Counted from the first letter of the stretch, positions 8,202 to 17,020 are shown. The stretch is DNA of 64,000 nt from Streptomyces sp. ISL-1 (GCF_018614585.1 NZ_JAGGOI010000004.1:124001-188000), one strand, 5' to 3'. Translations and numbers: made by a program. Notes: a model not told the origin generated them from the letters alone.

Positions 8202-9386
8202 TCAGAGGAGGGCCAGCAGCTTTGGGGTGTACAGGGCATTGACGGTCTCGATTCCGGCGACCATGTCGAAATAGATGGCTGTGAGGTCGGGGTCCCTCTC
8301 CACTGCGCGCAGAAGTGAGAGGCGCTGCTCGTGCGGTGCCAGTTGTGCCACCGCCAGCGTGGACTCATAGCCCGGAGCCAGCGAGGCGTCCCGGTCCTTG
8401 GCGTAGCCCTGGAGTGCTTGGTCGAGCTGCTGCGGGTCGCCGCCGAGTCGGTCGCCCACGCGCCGCGCGAGGGTTTCCGCCTGGAGGAACGCGTCGCTGA
8501 TTCCGCGTGCGGTGATGGAGTCCTTGTGGTGCCCGGCGTCGCCTACCAGTACCCAGCCGGGGCCCGTCGCCTGCCGGAAGAAGTTCTGCTGGTCACCTGT
8601 GCCCCGCAGGCGTTCGACGCGACGTTTCCCCTGGAGCCGCTCGTACAGGGCCGGCGCGGTGGCGCGTATCTGGCCCAGGTAGGCCTGTCGCGTGTCGGTT
8701 CGGACTTCCTCGAAACGGGACTGCGGGAAGTAGGCGAGGACGAGGGTCGCGTTGTCGTTGGTGGGGACGGCGGCCACCCAACTCGCGGGCTTCTCATACA
8801 GTTCGAGGTCGGCCGGGACGTCTTCCCAGTACCCGTAGTAGGCACAGGTCAGCCGCGGGTCCTGGGCGGTGTAGCGCGCCTTGCAGAGCCGGGCGACCGT
8901 GGAGCGCATGCCGTCCGCGCCAATCACCAGGTGAGCCCGTTCGGTGAATGAGCGGCCGCGGTTCTTGCCCTCCACGCCGATGACGCGTCCGGTGTCGTCG
9001 TGCAGGAGACGGGTCACGGAGGAGCGGTCACGGAATTCGACGCCGGCCGCGGCTGCCGCGTCCACCAGGATGGCGTCCAGGACATGGCGGCGGGGGGCGT
9101 ATCCGGCCCGCTGCCCCTCCACGCCCCGGGCGCAGCCTTCGAGGCGGATGTCGGCCACTTCGTAGACCGCGCGGTCCAGCGGCGGGCAGCCCGAGGCGCG
9201 TACGGTCTTGAGCAGGCCCCACCGGGCCAGTGCCGCGACACCTGGTTGGTGGATGAGGTGGGTCGACAGGGTGTCGGAGGGGAAAGTTGCCCGGTCGATC
9301 ATGAGCACCCGATATCCCGCGCGGGCGAGCAGCAGGGCTGTGGGAGCTCCGGCGCAGCGCGCTCCCACCACGATGGCGTCGAACAT
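8202..9386 (-). CDS. FAD-dependent oxidoreductase (aromatic-hydroxylase/halogenase-like)
   Basis: This 394-residue flavoprotein has an N-terminal Rossmann motif AIVVGARCAGAPTALLLARAG, in which the usual GxGxxG is replaced by GARCAGA as in one actinobacterial subfamily. Then come DRATFPSDTLSTHLIH and the second FAD motif GDAGHHKDSITARGISDAF. The family belongs to the FAD_binding_3/geranylgeranyl-reductase-like group, whose members oxidise, hydroxylate or desaturate small or carrier-bound substrates. I see no halogenase WxWxIP motif. It lies 121 bp downstream of the adenylation gene on the same strand, so it is probably the tailoring enzyme of this small cluster. The substrate cannot be read from sequence. 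Confidence 0.82.
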   Translation of the reverse strand: MFDAIVVGARCAGAPTALLLARAGYRVLMIDRATFPSDTLSTHLIHQPGVAALARWGLLKTVRASGCPPLDRAVYEVADIRLEGCARGVEGQRAGYAPRRHVLDAILVDAAAAAGVEFRDRSSVTRLLHDDTGRVIGVEGKNRGRSFTERAHLVIGADGMRSTVARLCKARYTAQDPRLTCAYYGYWEDVPADLELYEKPASWVAAVPTNDNATLVLAYFPQSRFEEVRTDTRQAYLGQIRATAPALYERLQGKRRVERLRGTGDQQNFFRQATGPGWVLVGDAGHHKDSITARGISDAFLQAETLARRVGDRLGGDPQQLDQALQGYAKDRDASLAPGYESTLAVAQLAPHEQRLSLLRAVERDPDLTAIYFDMVAGIETVNALYTPKLLALL

Positions 9387-9507
9387 GTGATTGCCTCACA
9401 GACGTCGGGGACTGGGCGGAGTCGCGATGCGGTGTGCCTGGGAGCCTCGGGCGACAGGACGAGGGTCGCGACGCACCCAGGGTGTGTGGACATTCCGGCA
9501 TCTTGCT

Positions 9508-11061
9508 TCAGCGACGGCGCCCGAGTTCGGTGACGAGGGCGTGCCGGTCGATCTTGCCGTTCGGGTTGAGCGGCAATTGTTCGAGGACGACGATCCGGCG
9601 CGGGAGCATGTACGGCGGCAGGCGCTCGCCCAGGGCGGAGTACAGCTGCTGGCTGGCACACTCGGAGCCGCTGACCGCGGCCTCCAACTCCGCCTCGCCA
9701 TCAGGGGCTTGAATCGCGAGGACGATCGCGTCGCGTACGCCGGGCTGCTCTCTGAGCATGGCCTCGATCTCCCCGAGTTCGATCCGGTGGCCGCGGATCT
9801 TGACCTGGTGGTCGGTCCGTCCCAGGTGCACCAGGTGGCCGTCGCGCATGGTGGCCCGGTCTCCGGTGCGATACCAGTGCTGATCGGTCAACGGCGTGGC
9901 CCCGGTGTAGTGGTGGACGGTGCCGTTGTCGTCGAGGGTGAGGAAGCGGCCGGCATTGTTCTCCGGTTCCAGGTAGCCGGGGAACCGCTGCATACCGCGG
10001 ATGCAGAGCTCGCCGGTCGCGGCCGGCCTGCCGCTCTCGTCCAGCAGGAGGAGATCCAGGGTCGGATAGCAGGTCCCGATCGGAACCGTCCCGTTGGCTG
10101 TGCTGGGCCAGTCGGCTGTGCTGCGGGGCAGCCGGTAGGCGGTGCAGGAGATGGTCAGCTCGGTCGGGCCGTAGAGGACTTCCAGCGTGCTGTCGGGTGC
10201 GGCCGCCTGCCATTCCTGAGCCGCCGCCCGGGGAAGCGGCTCGCCGCCGAACACGCTCCAGCGCAGGGTGGGCATGCTGTGGGGCGCCAGCGTGCCCAGG
10301 CGTGAGGCAAAGGTGATCAGTGACGGCACCGAGAACCAGTGGGTGAGCCGGAGGGCGTTGATCGTCCTTACCGGTGACAGGAGTTGGCCGCGCATCGGTA
10401 CGACGAGAGTGCCTCCGGATGCCCAGGCGACGAACAGATCGTGCACGGAGCCGTCGAAGGTGAGGTCGAAGGTCCCCGAGAGCCGGCTGCCCGGACCGAC
10501 GTCGTACCGGGGCGCCACGTGGCTGAGGTAGGCGGAGATGTTGCGGTGCAGGACCGGCACTCCCTTGGGAGTGCCGGTCGACCCGGACGTGAAAATGATG
10601 TAGGCGACATCGTCCGGGCCGGGTTCCGGGTGCGACAGCTCGGGGTGCGGCTCGGTTGCCAGGGCCGCCAGCTCCTCGGGGCCCGCCACGAGCAGTGGGA
10701 TCCCGAGGTCGGCGCCGACTCCGGAGGTATCGGCCAGCACCAGCTCCAGACCGGCGGCCTTGGTAATGTGGGCGGTGCGGGCGGGCGGGTGCTCCGGGTT
10801 GAGGGGCACGATGGCCGCGCCGGTCCGCAGGATGGCGAGGTAGCCGGCGTACGCGGTCACCGATCGGCCTGCCAATAGCCCGACGCGCCGGGGGGGTTCG
10901 CCGCCGTTGGCTTCGACCAGCCGGCCCGCGAGCCGCTCTGCCAGGTCGCGCAGTTCGCCGTAGGTCAGTCGCTCCTCGCCCAACTCCAAGGCGATGCAGT
11001 CGTGGCCGAAGGTGACGGCGGAGCGGGCGAACCATGCGTACGCCGTCTGCGGGTCACTCAT
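9508..11061 (-). CDS. Free-standing NRPS-type adenylation (AMP-ligase) protein
   Basis: This 517-residue amino-acid-activating enzyme has core motifs A3 (YIIFTSGSTGTPKG), A5 (LEVLYGPTEL), A7 (WYRTGDRA), A8 (KIRGHRIELGEIE) and A10 with the catalytic lysine (LPLNPNGKIDRHAL). The specificity region reads FDLTFDGSVHDLF, with Asp at the amino-group-binding position, so the substrate is probably an amino acid. The pattern is reminiscent of stand-alone PltF/RedM-type ligases, but I cannot assign the residue. No carrier domain is fused. The ATG at 11061 overlaps the PKS gene stop as ATGA, so the two are translated together, and the ACP at the end of the PKS protein is the obvious acceptor. A longer start 30 bases upstream would overlap the PKS gene further. 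Confidence 0.9.
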   Translation of the reverse strand: MSDPQTAYAWFARSAVTFGHDCIALELGEERLTYGELRDLAERLAGRLVEANGGEPPRRVGLLAGRSVTAYAGYLAILRTGAAIVPLNPEHPPARTAHITKAAGLELVLADTSGVGADLGIPLLVAGPEELAALATEPHPELSHPEPGPDDVAYIIFTSGSTGTPKGVPVLHRNISAYLSHVAPRYDVGPGSRLSGTFDLTFDGSVHDLFVAWASGGTLVVPMRGQLLSPVRTINALRLTHWFSVPSLITFASRLGTLAPHSMPTLRWSVFGGEPLPRAAAQEWQAAAPDSTLEVLYGPTELTISCTAYRLPRSTADWPSTANGTVPIGTCYPTLDLLLLDESGRPAATGELCIRGMQRFPGYLEPENNAGRFLTLDDNGTVHHYTGATPLTDQHWYRTGDRATMRDGHLVHLGRTDHQVKIRGHRIELGEIEAMLREQPGVRDAIVLAIQAPDGEAELEAAVSGSECASQQLYSALGERLPPYMLPRRIVVLEQLPLNPNGKIDRHALVTELGRRR

Positions 11062-13010
11062 GGCGTGCGCACCTCCAGGGCGTGGATCCACTGGCGCAGC
11101 GCGCCCACCGTACGCAACTGCCCGAAGTCCTCGGGATCGACCTCACGGCCGGACTTCTTGGACAACTGCACGATGAGCCGCAGCTTCGCCAGCGAGTCGA
11201 TCCCGATGGAGTCGAGCGTGGAGCCATCGTCGAAGGCGGTGCGCGCGTGCTCGCGCAACACCCAGGCGGCCAGGTCGCCGTCGTCGTCGTCCCGCTCGTC
11301 GCCGGGCCAGTAGCGCCTGGTCTGCCAGGGATAGCCGGGTAGCGGGACGAAGCGGCCATGCTCCCCGAACACCTTGTCCCAGGCCACCGTCTCGCCCCTG
11401 CGGTAGCGGTCCGCGGCGCGTACCGCTGCGGACGCGCGTCGTCCCGGTGTTCCTCCGGCTCCGCCGAGCGCTGCCGCCATCTCCTCGTGGGCGGACCCGA
11501 TGACTGCGAGGCGATGTTCGTGATGCTGACGGCGGCCGGCTGCGCTGTAGCAGATGTCGCGAAGGGAGTACGCGGAGCCTTGCCCGTCGGGACCGAGGTA
11601 GGCGGTGTAAGAACGGGCCAGAGAGTCCAGGGCCGCGGGGGTGCGTGCGGAGAGCACCAGTACGTACGGCTTGCCGCCGTTCGCTGGTGGGGCGTCGGCC
11701 GAGCGGGTCTCGCCCTGACGGATCACCACGTGCGCGTTGAGGGACGAGGAGCCCTGCCCGGAGATCCCCGCGATGGCCGGCCGGTCACGGTCGGGCAGGT
11801 CATGGAGCTTGCCCGGTACCACCAGCGGCAGCTTGTCCCAGGCAACTTGGGGATGCGGGGTGTCGAGATGGAGGCTGGCTGGGATCTGGCCGTGTTCCAG
11901 GCACAGCACGGCTTTGATCAGCCCGGCTATGCCGCCGGCGGCTTCCGCGTGGCCGATGTTCGTCTTGATCGAGCCGACGAGCAGCGGTCGGTCCGACGGC
12001 CGGCCCTCTCCCAGGACTTCGCCCAGTGCGCTGAGCTCGAGCGGGTCGAGCGTGGGTGAGCCGGCCCCGTGCGCCTCGACGTAGTCGACATCGGCCGGGT
12101 TCACCCCGGCGTCCTCGTACGCCCACCGGAGCACCTCCACCTGCCCGGCCAGCGACGGGGTGAGCACTGAGCCGCTGGTGCGGCCGTCGTTGCTGACGGC
12201 GCTGCCCTGGATGACTGCCCTTATGCGGTCTCCGTCGGCCAGGGCGTCGGCGAGGCGCTTGAGGACGACGACGCCCACTGCGTCGCTCGGCGCGTGGCCG
12301 TCGGCGCTCGCGTCGCCGAACTTGCTCCGGCCGTCGGCGGCGAGGGCTCCGGCCTGCGTCATCATGACGCCCTCATCCGGGCGGAGTTTGAGGTTCACGC
12401 CGGCTGCCAGCGCCAGGGGACTCTCGCGGGCGCGAAGGCTCTGCACGGCACTGTGGACGGCCACCAGTGAGGAGGAGCAGGCCGTGTCCACCAGAACGCT
12501 GGGCCCGCGGAAGTCGAAGACGTAGGACAGGCGGGCCGGCAGTAGCGAGCGGAAGTTGTTGAACTGCGAGGGCGTCACCGATTGCAGACCCTGGCGGAAC
12601 TGGATCTCCAGATAGTCGGCGCGGGCGTTGCCGACGAACACCCCGGTCCGGCTGCCGGCCAGCTCGTCGGGTCGCTGACCGGCGTCTTCCAGGGCGTCCC
12701 AGGCCGTCATCAGCAGCAGCCGCTGCTGCGGGTCGAGCTCCTCCGCCTCGGTGGAGGACATCTCGAAGAACTCCGCGTCGAACTCGGCCACTCCGTCCAC
12801 GTAGCCCGCGCGACGGCTTGCGATCATCCCTGGTCCCGGCTGCGGGGAGTACAGGGCGTTCACGTCGTAGCGTTCAGGTGGTGTCTCGCTCGTTACATCC
12901 ACACCGTCTCGCAGGACTTCCCACAGCTCATCGGTTCCTGATGCGCCGGGCAGCCGACATGCCATGCCGATCACTGCCACCGACCGTGCGTCCACGTCTG
13001 ACCTGTTCAT
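11058..13010 (-). CDS. AT-less type I polyketide synthase: KS, linkers, ACP
   Basis: This is a 650-residue protein. The ketosynthase (about 8-430) is catalytically complete: Cys in DTACSSSLVAVHSA, His in VEAHGAGSP and His in KTNIGHAEAAGG. After the KS come a KS-to-AT-type linker (VLVLSARTPAALDSLA, about 450-520) and then directly a post-AT linker (RYRRGETVAWDKVF, then FVPLPGYPWQTRRYW). Last is an ACP with the phosphopantetheine serine in LDSIGIDSLAKLRL. The roughly 300-residue acyltransferase expected between the linkers is absent, with no gap or frameshift, so it is a genuine AT-less module. The ATG at 13010 has a good site (GGAG, 8 bases upstream). It heads the operon with the adenylation enzyme and, after 121 bp, the flavoprotein. 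The acyl donor must come in trans. Confidence 0.92.
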   Translation of the reverse strand: MNRSDVDARSVAVIGMACRLPGASGTDELWEVLRDGVDVTSETPPERYDVNALYSPQPGPGMIASRRAGYVDGVAEFDAEFFEMSSTEAEELDPQQRLLLMTAWDALEDAGQRPDELAGSRTGVFVGNARADYLEIQFRQGLQSVTPSQFNNFRSLLPARLSYVFDFRGPSVLVDTACSSSLVAVHSAVQSLRARESPLALAAGVNLKLRPDEGVMMTQAGALAADGRSKFGDASADGHAPSDAVGVVVLKRLADALADGDRIRAVIQGSAVSNDGRTSGSVLTPSLAGQVEVLRWAYEDAGVNPADVDYVEAHGAGSPTLDPLELSALGEVLGEGRPSDRPLLVGSIKTNIGHAEAAGGIAGLIKAVLCLEHGQIPASLHLDTPHPQVAWDKLPLVVPGKLHDLPDRDRPAIAGISGQGSSSLNAHVVIRQGETRSADAPPANGGKPYVLVLSARTPAALDSLARSYTAYLGPDGQGSAYSLRDICYSAAGRRQHHEHRLAVIGSAHEEMAAALGGAGGTPGRRASAAVRAADRYRRGETVAWDKVFGEHGRFVPLPGYPWQTRRYWPGDERDDDDGDLAAWVLREHARTAFDDGSTLDSIGIDSLAKLRLIVQLSKKSGREVDPEDFGQLRTVGALRQWIHALEVRTP

Positions 13011-13932
13011 CAGAACACTCCTTCGATGCTTCCCCGATATCCGTACGAGATGGCGCAGTTCACGTTGGTTCGTGGAGCTCCCGAGGGGGCGGATGTGGAC
13101 ATTCCTGAGCTGTCTGCCACGCCGCCATGCCGCTGAAGGTCCTCCGGATCCGGGCGGATAGGAACGGGGCACAAGCTGAAACGAGCCCTCACGTCGTCGT
13201 GTTGGGCTCAGTGCGCGAGAAGGCGCGTCGCCTGTCCTGACGCCTCACGGACAGGCAAATGGGTCGCCCGCGGGCGGCGAGGACCGCGCCCAGCAGGCAA
13301 CTTGAGACACCGTCCACAACAAGCTCGACGGGCGGTGGTTCCGGGTGCCGCGCCGTGCCGCTGCGGACGATACCGATAGGCGTGTGGCACGCGGTGTGGG
13401 GGCTCCGGATCGGCGCCAAACCCGCGGTCGCGGTTGGTGGCGTGAAATCGTGCAGAGCACCTCGGTCGGCAGGGCTCTGCTGCCAACGCCTGGGGCGGTA
13501 TGCCCGTAGCCCGAACCGCACTTGACCCACTGTGCTGTACTTCCTCTCCGCAGTCACACGGCACAACTCCAACCACGCGGGCCTCGCCGGGAGGCACCCC
13601 TCCACTCTGCGCCGGACGCCCGAACCTGGATTCGCGGTCCGGCGCCGCGTGAGAGTTCACGCCATCGCCGAAGACAAGCCTGCCCATCGCATGATTGTCA
13701 TATGCGCAACCGTTCCTGCTCGATCCTGCTTCAAGGATTGGCGGGAAGTGATCGGCCGGGGTTGAAACCTTGCTCAGGCTGGACAGGATGCGGGGTTGAG
13801 CCTCTGCACCCAGGGCCTGCCAGGAACGGGGTGGCCGCGCGGGGGCGCCGAGACTACGCCTGTGACAAGTGATACAGAAATGATTCCGGTGCCGGTGACC
13901 CGCGGGTCCCGGATCTGATTTCATCTGGATTC
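13011..13932. promoter_or_regulatory. Long divergent intergenic region (922 bp)
   Basis: This separates the leftward PKS operon from the rightward GAF gene and must hold both promoters. A 12-bp perfect palindrome GACCCGCGGGTC lies at 13897-13908, 25 bp before the GAF gene ATG. Imperfect inverted sequence GCATGATTGTCATATGC lies around 13689-13705. Several long open frames cross it on both strands, but all are Arg/Pro-rich, mutually overlapping and unlike known proteins. I call no gene here; its length is unusual for this genome and a decayed gene or small RNA is possible. Confidence 0.45.
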
Positions 13933-14985
13933 ATGGATCCCCTGACATCTGATCAGACCCGGCGCGAGGGCGAGCAGCGGAGGCGGCGACTGCAAGTTCT
14001 GGGCCTCAACAGCGTTGAGGCCGAAGCGACGTTCGACCGCGTCGCTCGACTTGCGGCCAGCTTCACTCAGTCACCCCTGGCCATGGTCAACTTCATCAAC
14101 GACGAGCGACAGATGTTCCGCGGCATGTATGTCCCGCCCACCTCGCCCGACGACAAGGCGAACACCGAGGGCGGTCGCGGCATCGTCTTCGACCTCAGCA
14201 ACATCGCCCGCGAAGCGCCCGGTGACTACGGCTTCTGCCCCCATGTGGTGGCCCAGGGATCCCAACTGGCCCTGGACGACGTCTTCGACTACCCCCGGTT
14301 CAGAGGCAACCCACTGGTCAACGACATGGGCGTACGCTCGTACCTCGGCACGCCACTGCGGGACAACACCGGCATGATCCTCGGCACCGTGTGCGTGGCC
14401 GACATGGTGGCCCGCACCTGGGACCGAAAGCTCAAGGAGGGCATGCAGGAACTCGCCCAGACCCTGCTGTCGGACTTCAAGTTGCGCGACAGCCTGCTAG
14501 CCCAGCAGCAGGAACTGTTCGCAGTCTTCGACGGCGCTCCCTTCCCCATCATGCTCACCGAGGGAATGAACCACCTGCTGCGCTACGCCAACGGCAAGCA
14601 GGGCGCGGCCTTCGGCATGGTCCCGCAGTTCAGCCCGGGCAGGCAGGTCCTGACCGGGCTCGAGGCCGTCGGTGTCTTCAAAGCGATGGACGAAGCCTTC
14701 CGCACCGGCAAGACCACCACACTCCCCCGGGCGTCGCTCACCACCTACGACTCCCCCGCCCCTGAGGACTTCAGCTTCCTCTGCACTCCGGTGCGAACGT
14801 CACCCAACGCACCGATCAGCGGAGTACTGACGGTGGCCGTGAACATCACCGGGCAGCCCTATCGCGAGAGCGACCAGCGGGTGTTCGCGGCCAATGTCCA
14901 GGAGCGGTTCGAGCAGATGGGCTCAGGCGCCTTCTCCGGGGCGGTCCCCGGCCGACGACTGGAAACCGGCGAATACCCACGGTGA
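13933..14985 (+). CDS. GAF (and PAS-like) domain sensory protein
   Basis: This 350-residue cytosolic sensor has an N-terminal GAF domain (about 25-180: FDRVARLAASFTQSPLAMVN, GMYVPPT, SYLGTPLRDNTGMILGTVCV) and a PAS-like C-terminal half (about 195-330: FDGAPFPIMLTEGMNHLLRY). It has no kinase, phosphatase or DNA-binding output domain, so it probably acts by binding a partner. A perfect palindrome (13897-13908) precedes its ATG and a strong stem-loop (15007-15031) follows its stop, so it is probably monocistronic. The ligand is unknown. Confidence 0.8.
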   Translation: MDPLTSDQTRREGEQRRRRLQVLGLNSVEAEATFDRVARLAASFTQSPLAMVNFINDERQMFRGMYVPPTSPDDKANTEGGRGIVFDLSNIAREAPGDYGFCPHVVAQGSQLALDDVFDYPRFRGNPLVNDMGVRSYLGTPLRDNTGMILGTVCVADMVARTWDRKLKEGMQELAQTLLSDFKLRDSLLAQQQELFAVFDGAPFPIMLTEGMNHLLRYANGKQGAAFGMVPQFSPGRQVLTGLEAVGVFKAMDEAFRTGKTTTLPRASLTTYDSPAPEDFSFLCTPVRTSPNAPISGVLTVAVNITGQPYRESDQRVFAANVQERFEQMGSGAFSGAVPGRRLETGEYPR

Positions 14986-15006
14986 ACCCTCACCGTCGAT
15001 CGTGGT

Positions 15007-15031
15007 TCCCGGCCGCGCCCCGCGGCCGGGA
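15007..15031. terminator. Stem-loop terminator after the GAF gene
   Basis: An 11-bp perfect stem, TCCCGGCCGCG paired with CGCGGCCGGGA around a CCC loop, begins 22 bp after the GAF gene stop. There is no T-run, as usual for streptomycete terminators. Confidence 0.7.
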
Positions 15032-15116
15032 GCCTCGTCCCGGTGGTGCTCTCCGACGCTGAACTCGATCGCGCGCGGGCAACCCCGGCCGATGGCGCGA
15101 TGGAGACCCGCACACG

Positions 15117-15240
15117 TCAGACGGTGGCGGCCCTCGGCTCGTAGCCCTTCACCTGGGGCTGCTCGCTCGGGAAGTTCGCCGGAATGCCCGGGATGGCGAT
15201 GGTCCGAGCGGCGCTTGCCAGTATCCGCGCCGACAACGCC
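15117..15240 (-). pseudogene. Possible C-terminal fragment of an unidentified gene
   Basis: The minus-strand frame ending at 15117 reads IAIPGIPANFPSEQPQVKGY and then EPRAATV before a stop. It has protein-like composition and codon use and looks like the conserved tail of a longer protein. The frame upstream loses protein-like character within about 40 codons, with no start or ribosome site. It may be a remnant or a very small gene; I cannot name the parent family. The rest of the 14986-15347 gap holds two stem-loops and nothing else I recognise. Confidence 0.25.
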
Positions 15241-15267
15241 GCGCCGAGGCTAGTAGCCGCGCCGACC

Positions 15268-15293
15268 CGGCACGGTGACGCGGCACCGTGCCG
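15268..15293. terminator. Stem-loop downstream of the deazaflavin reductase gene
   Basis: A 10-bp perfect stem, CGGCACGGTG paired with CACCGTGCCG around a 6-base loop, lies 55 bp beyond the stop of the minus-strand reductase gene. It is a plausible factor-independent terminator for the two-gene reductase operon. Confidence 0.55.
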
Positions 15294-15347
15294 ACCGGCG
15301 ATGCGCCGTGGCCGCGCAGCGCATCGCGCGTGGAGCGAGGCGCCGGC

Positions 15348-15803
15348 TCAGTGCTGCTCGACCGCCGGCTCGACCACGAAGACCGGGATCTCGCGGTCCG
15401 TCTTCTCCTGGTATTCCGCGTAGTCGGGATACGCCGCGACCGCGCGCTCCCACCACACTGCCTTCTCGTCCCCCGTCACCTCACGGGCCGTCATGTCCCT
15501 GCGGACCGGGCCGTCCTGCAGTTCCACCCGTGGATCGGCGACGACATTGTGGTACCAGACCGGGTGCTTGGGCGCACCGCCCAGCGAGGCGACCACCGCG
15601 TACGTCCCGTCGTGTTCCACACGCATCAGGGGGGACTTGCGGATCTTGCCGCTCTTGGCCCCGCGGGTGGTCAGGACGATCACCGGCAGGCCCCGCATCA
15701 TCGTGCCCTCGGTGCCGCCGGACCTCTCGTACGCATCTACCTGGTCGCGTACCCACTTCTCCGGGCTCGGCTCATACTCACCCTCAAGCGGCATGCCATC
15801 CAT
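15348..15803 (-). CDS. F420/deazaflavin-dependent nitroreductase family (DDN-like) protein
   Basis: This 151-residue DDN-family protein has a split beta-barrel fold and probably binds reduced F420. The family core is clear: [55 protein letters not shown] and [12 protein letters not shown] chose the ATG at 15803 ([10 protein letters not shown]) by homology to the usual N-terminus. A TTG at 15854, immediately after the stop of the upstream RibD-like gene, would add 17 residues. It is co-transcribed with that reductase. The substrate is unknown; family members reduce nitroimidazoles and various enones. Confidence 0.88.
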   Translation of the reverse strand: MDGMPLEGEYEPSPEKWVRDQVDAYERSGGTEGTMMRGLPVIVLTTRGAKSGKIRKSPLMRVEHDGTYAVVASLGGAPKHPVWYHNVVADPRVELQDGPVRRDMTAREVTGDEKAVWWERAVAAYPDYAEYQEKTDREIPVFVVEPAVEQH

Positions 15804-15854
15804 CCCATCGTCGAAGACTTCACTTGCCAGGCTGAACGCCTTGGAGCCAGGCAA

Positions 15855-16421
15855 TCATCCCTGGGGGCGTTCGTAGCGCAGCAGCACCGTCCGCGAGTCG
15901 AACGAGCGTGAATCGACGAGCTGGAGGGTCACTCGCTCCTCCGGCTTGAGGAACAGCGGCCTGCCGCCACCGAGGACCACCGGGTGTACGACGATGTGGT
16001 ACTCGTCGATCAGGCCGAGCTGTGTAAGAGCCCCCGGCAGGATCGAACCGCCCGTGAGCAGCAGGTCCTTGCCCGGGCTCTCCTTCAGGGCGGTGACCTC
16101 TTCCGCGAGGTTGCCGCCGATCACCCGGACGTTCCCCTCGGGCTGTTGCAGCGTCCTGGAGAAGACGATTTTCGGGGTGCGCCGCCAAACGGGAGCAAAG
16201 GCGAGGTCGTGCGGGTCGTTCGACATCGATTCGGCGTCGGGCCAGAAGCCGGACATCATGTCCCAGACCACGCGGCCGTAGAGGAAGGTGTCCACGCGCT
16301 CGTTGAGGGCGTCGCCGTAGGCGAAGAGCTCGGGGCCGAGGACGGGCCAGTCGAAGGCTCCGCCAGGACCGTCGATGTGTGCGTCGAGCGATGTGTGGAC
16401 CCAGTAGATGATCTTCCGCAT
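15855..16421 (-). CDS. Dihydrofolate reductase family (RibD C-terminal-like) protein
   Basis: This 188-residue protein starts MRKIIYWVHTSLDAHIDGPG with a strong ribosome site (AGGAGG, 9 bases upstream). It has the RibD-C/DHFR-like fold: YGRVVWDMMSGFWPD, KIVFSRTLQQPEGNVRVIGG, LLLTGGSILPGALTQLGLID and HPVVLGGGRPLFL. It is an NADPH-dependent reductase of unknown substrate, not the essential folate enzyme. It is the first gene of a two-gene operon with the DDN-like reductase; the two together suggest a reductive detoxification or biosynthetic step. Confidence 0.9.
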   Translation of the reverse strand: MRKIIYWVHTSLDAHIDGPGGAFDWPVLGPELFAYGDALNERVDTFLYGRVVWDMMSGFWPDAESMSNDPHDLAFAPVWRRTPKIVFSRTLQQPEGNVRVIGGNLAEEVTALKESPGKDLLLTGGSILPGALTQLGLIDEYHIVVHPVVLGGGRPLFLKPEERVTLQLVDSRSFDSRTVLLRYERPQG

Positions 16422-16567
16422 GGCTGTTCCTCCTGGTGAGTGGCACGCCCCGCGGGCGCCTTCACAGGTATGTCGAACGGGATGGCGCGCAATCGACACC
16501 CCGGCGAGAAATCCTCCGCGAACGCGCCGCAACGGCATTGCAACCTCGCCGGTGCTCTGCTGGACGG

Positions 16568-16924
16568 ATGACACAGTCCCCGCGCGTGGAGCTGACCCCC
16601 GCGGCCGCCGGCCTGTTGCGGCAGCTGCGGGCAGCCCACGGTCCGCTGATGTTCCACCAGTCGGGCGGCTGCTGCGACGGCAGCGCGCCCATGTGCTACC
16701 CGGACGGCGAGTTCCGTACGGGCGAGTCCGACGTCCTCCTGGAGACTCTCCGGGTGGAGGGCGTCGAGGAGCCGGTCTCGTTCTGGATCTCCAGAAGCCA
16801 GTACGAGGTGTGGAGCCACACCCGGCTCGTCGTCGATGTGGTCGAGGGCCGGGGCAGCGGCTTCTCGCTGGAGGCGCCGGAGGGAGTGCGGTTCCTGATC
16901 CGGTCGCATGTGGTGGAGGGCTGA
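16568..16924 (+). CDS. DUF779 domain protein
   Basis: This 118-residue DUF779 protein carries the family's Cys-rich, probably metal-binding core (MFHQSGGCCDGSAPMCYPDG) and the motif FWISRSQYEVWSHTRLVVDV. In many bacteria DUF779 genes sit next to an acetaldehyde dehydrogenase or alcohol-metabolism gene; no such neighbour is present here. It is divergent from the RibD-like reductase gene across a 146-bp promoter region. Its function is unknown. Confidence 0.88.
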   Translation: MTQSPRVELTPAAAGLLRQLRAAHGPLMFHQSGGCCDGSAPMCYPDGEFRTGESDVLLETLRVEGVEEPVSFWISRSQYEVWSHTRLVVDVVEGRGSGFSLEAPEGVRFLIRSHVVEG

Positions 16925-17020
16925 GCCTCGGCCGCGGTGCGGTGCAGGGGCGCGCCGCCGTCCGACGTTACGCGTCATGACGGTCGCCCCGGCCGACGAA
17001 TGGGCTGGCATGCTGGGGAG

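Noticed and set aside
9508..11061. Adenylation enzyme and AT-less PKS as part of the metallophore pathway
   Set aside because: They lie more than 30 kb from the iron boxes with many unrelated operons between, and no iron-box-like sequence was seen upstream of the PKS gene.
13208..13924. 238-codon minus-strand frame in the gap before the GAF gene
   Set aside because: Arg/Pro/Cys-rich, no ribosome site, no recognisable motif; it crosses the likely promoters of both flanking genes.
15834..15860. TTG start at 15854 for the DDN-like reductase
   Set aside because: It abuts the upstream stop but lacks a ribosome site and adds a non-conserved leader; the ATG at 15803 fits the family N-terminus better.
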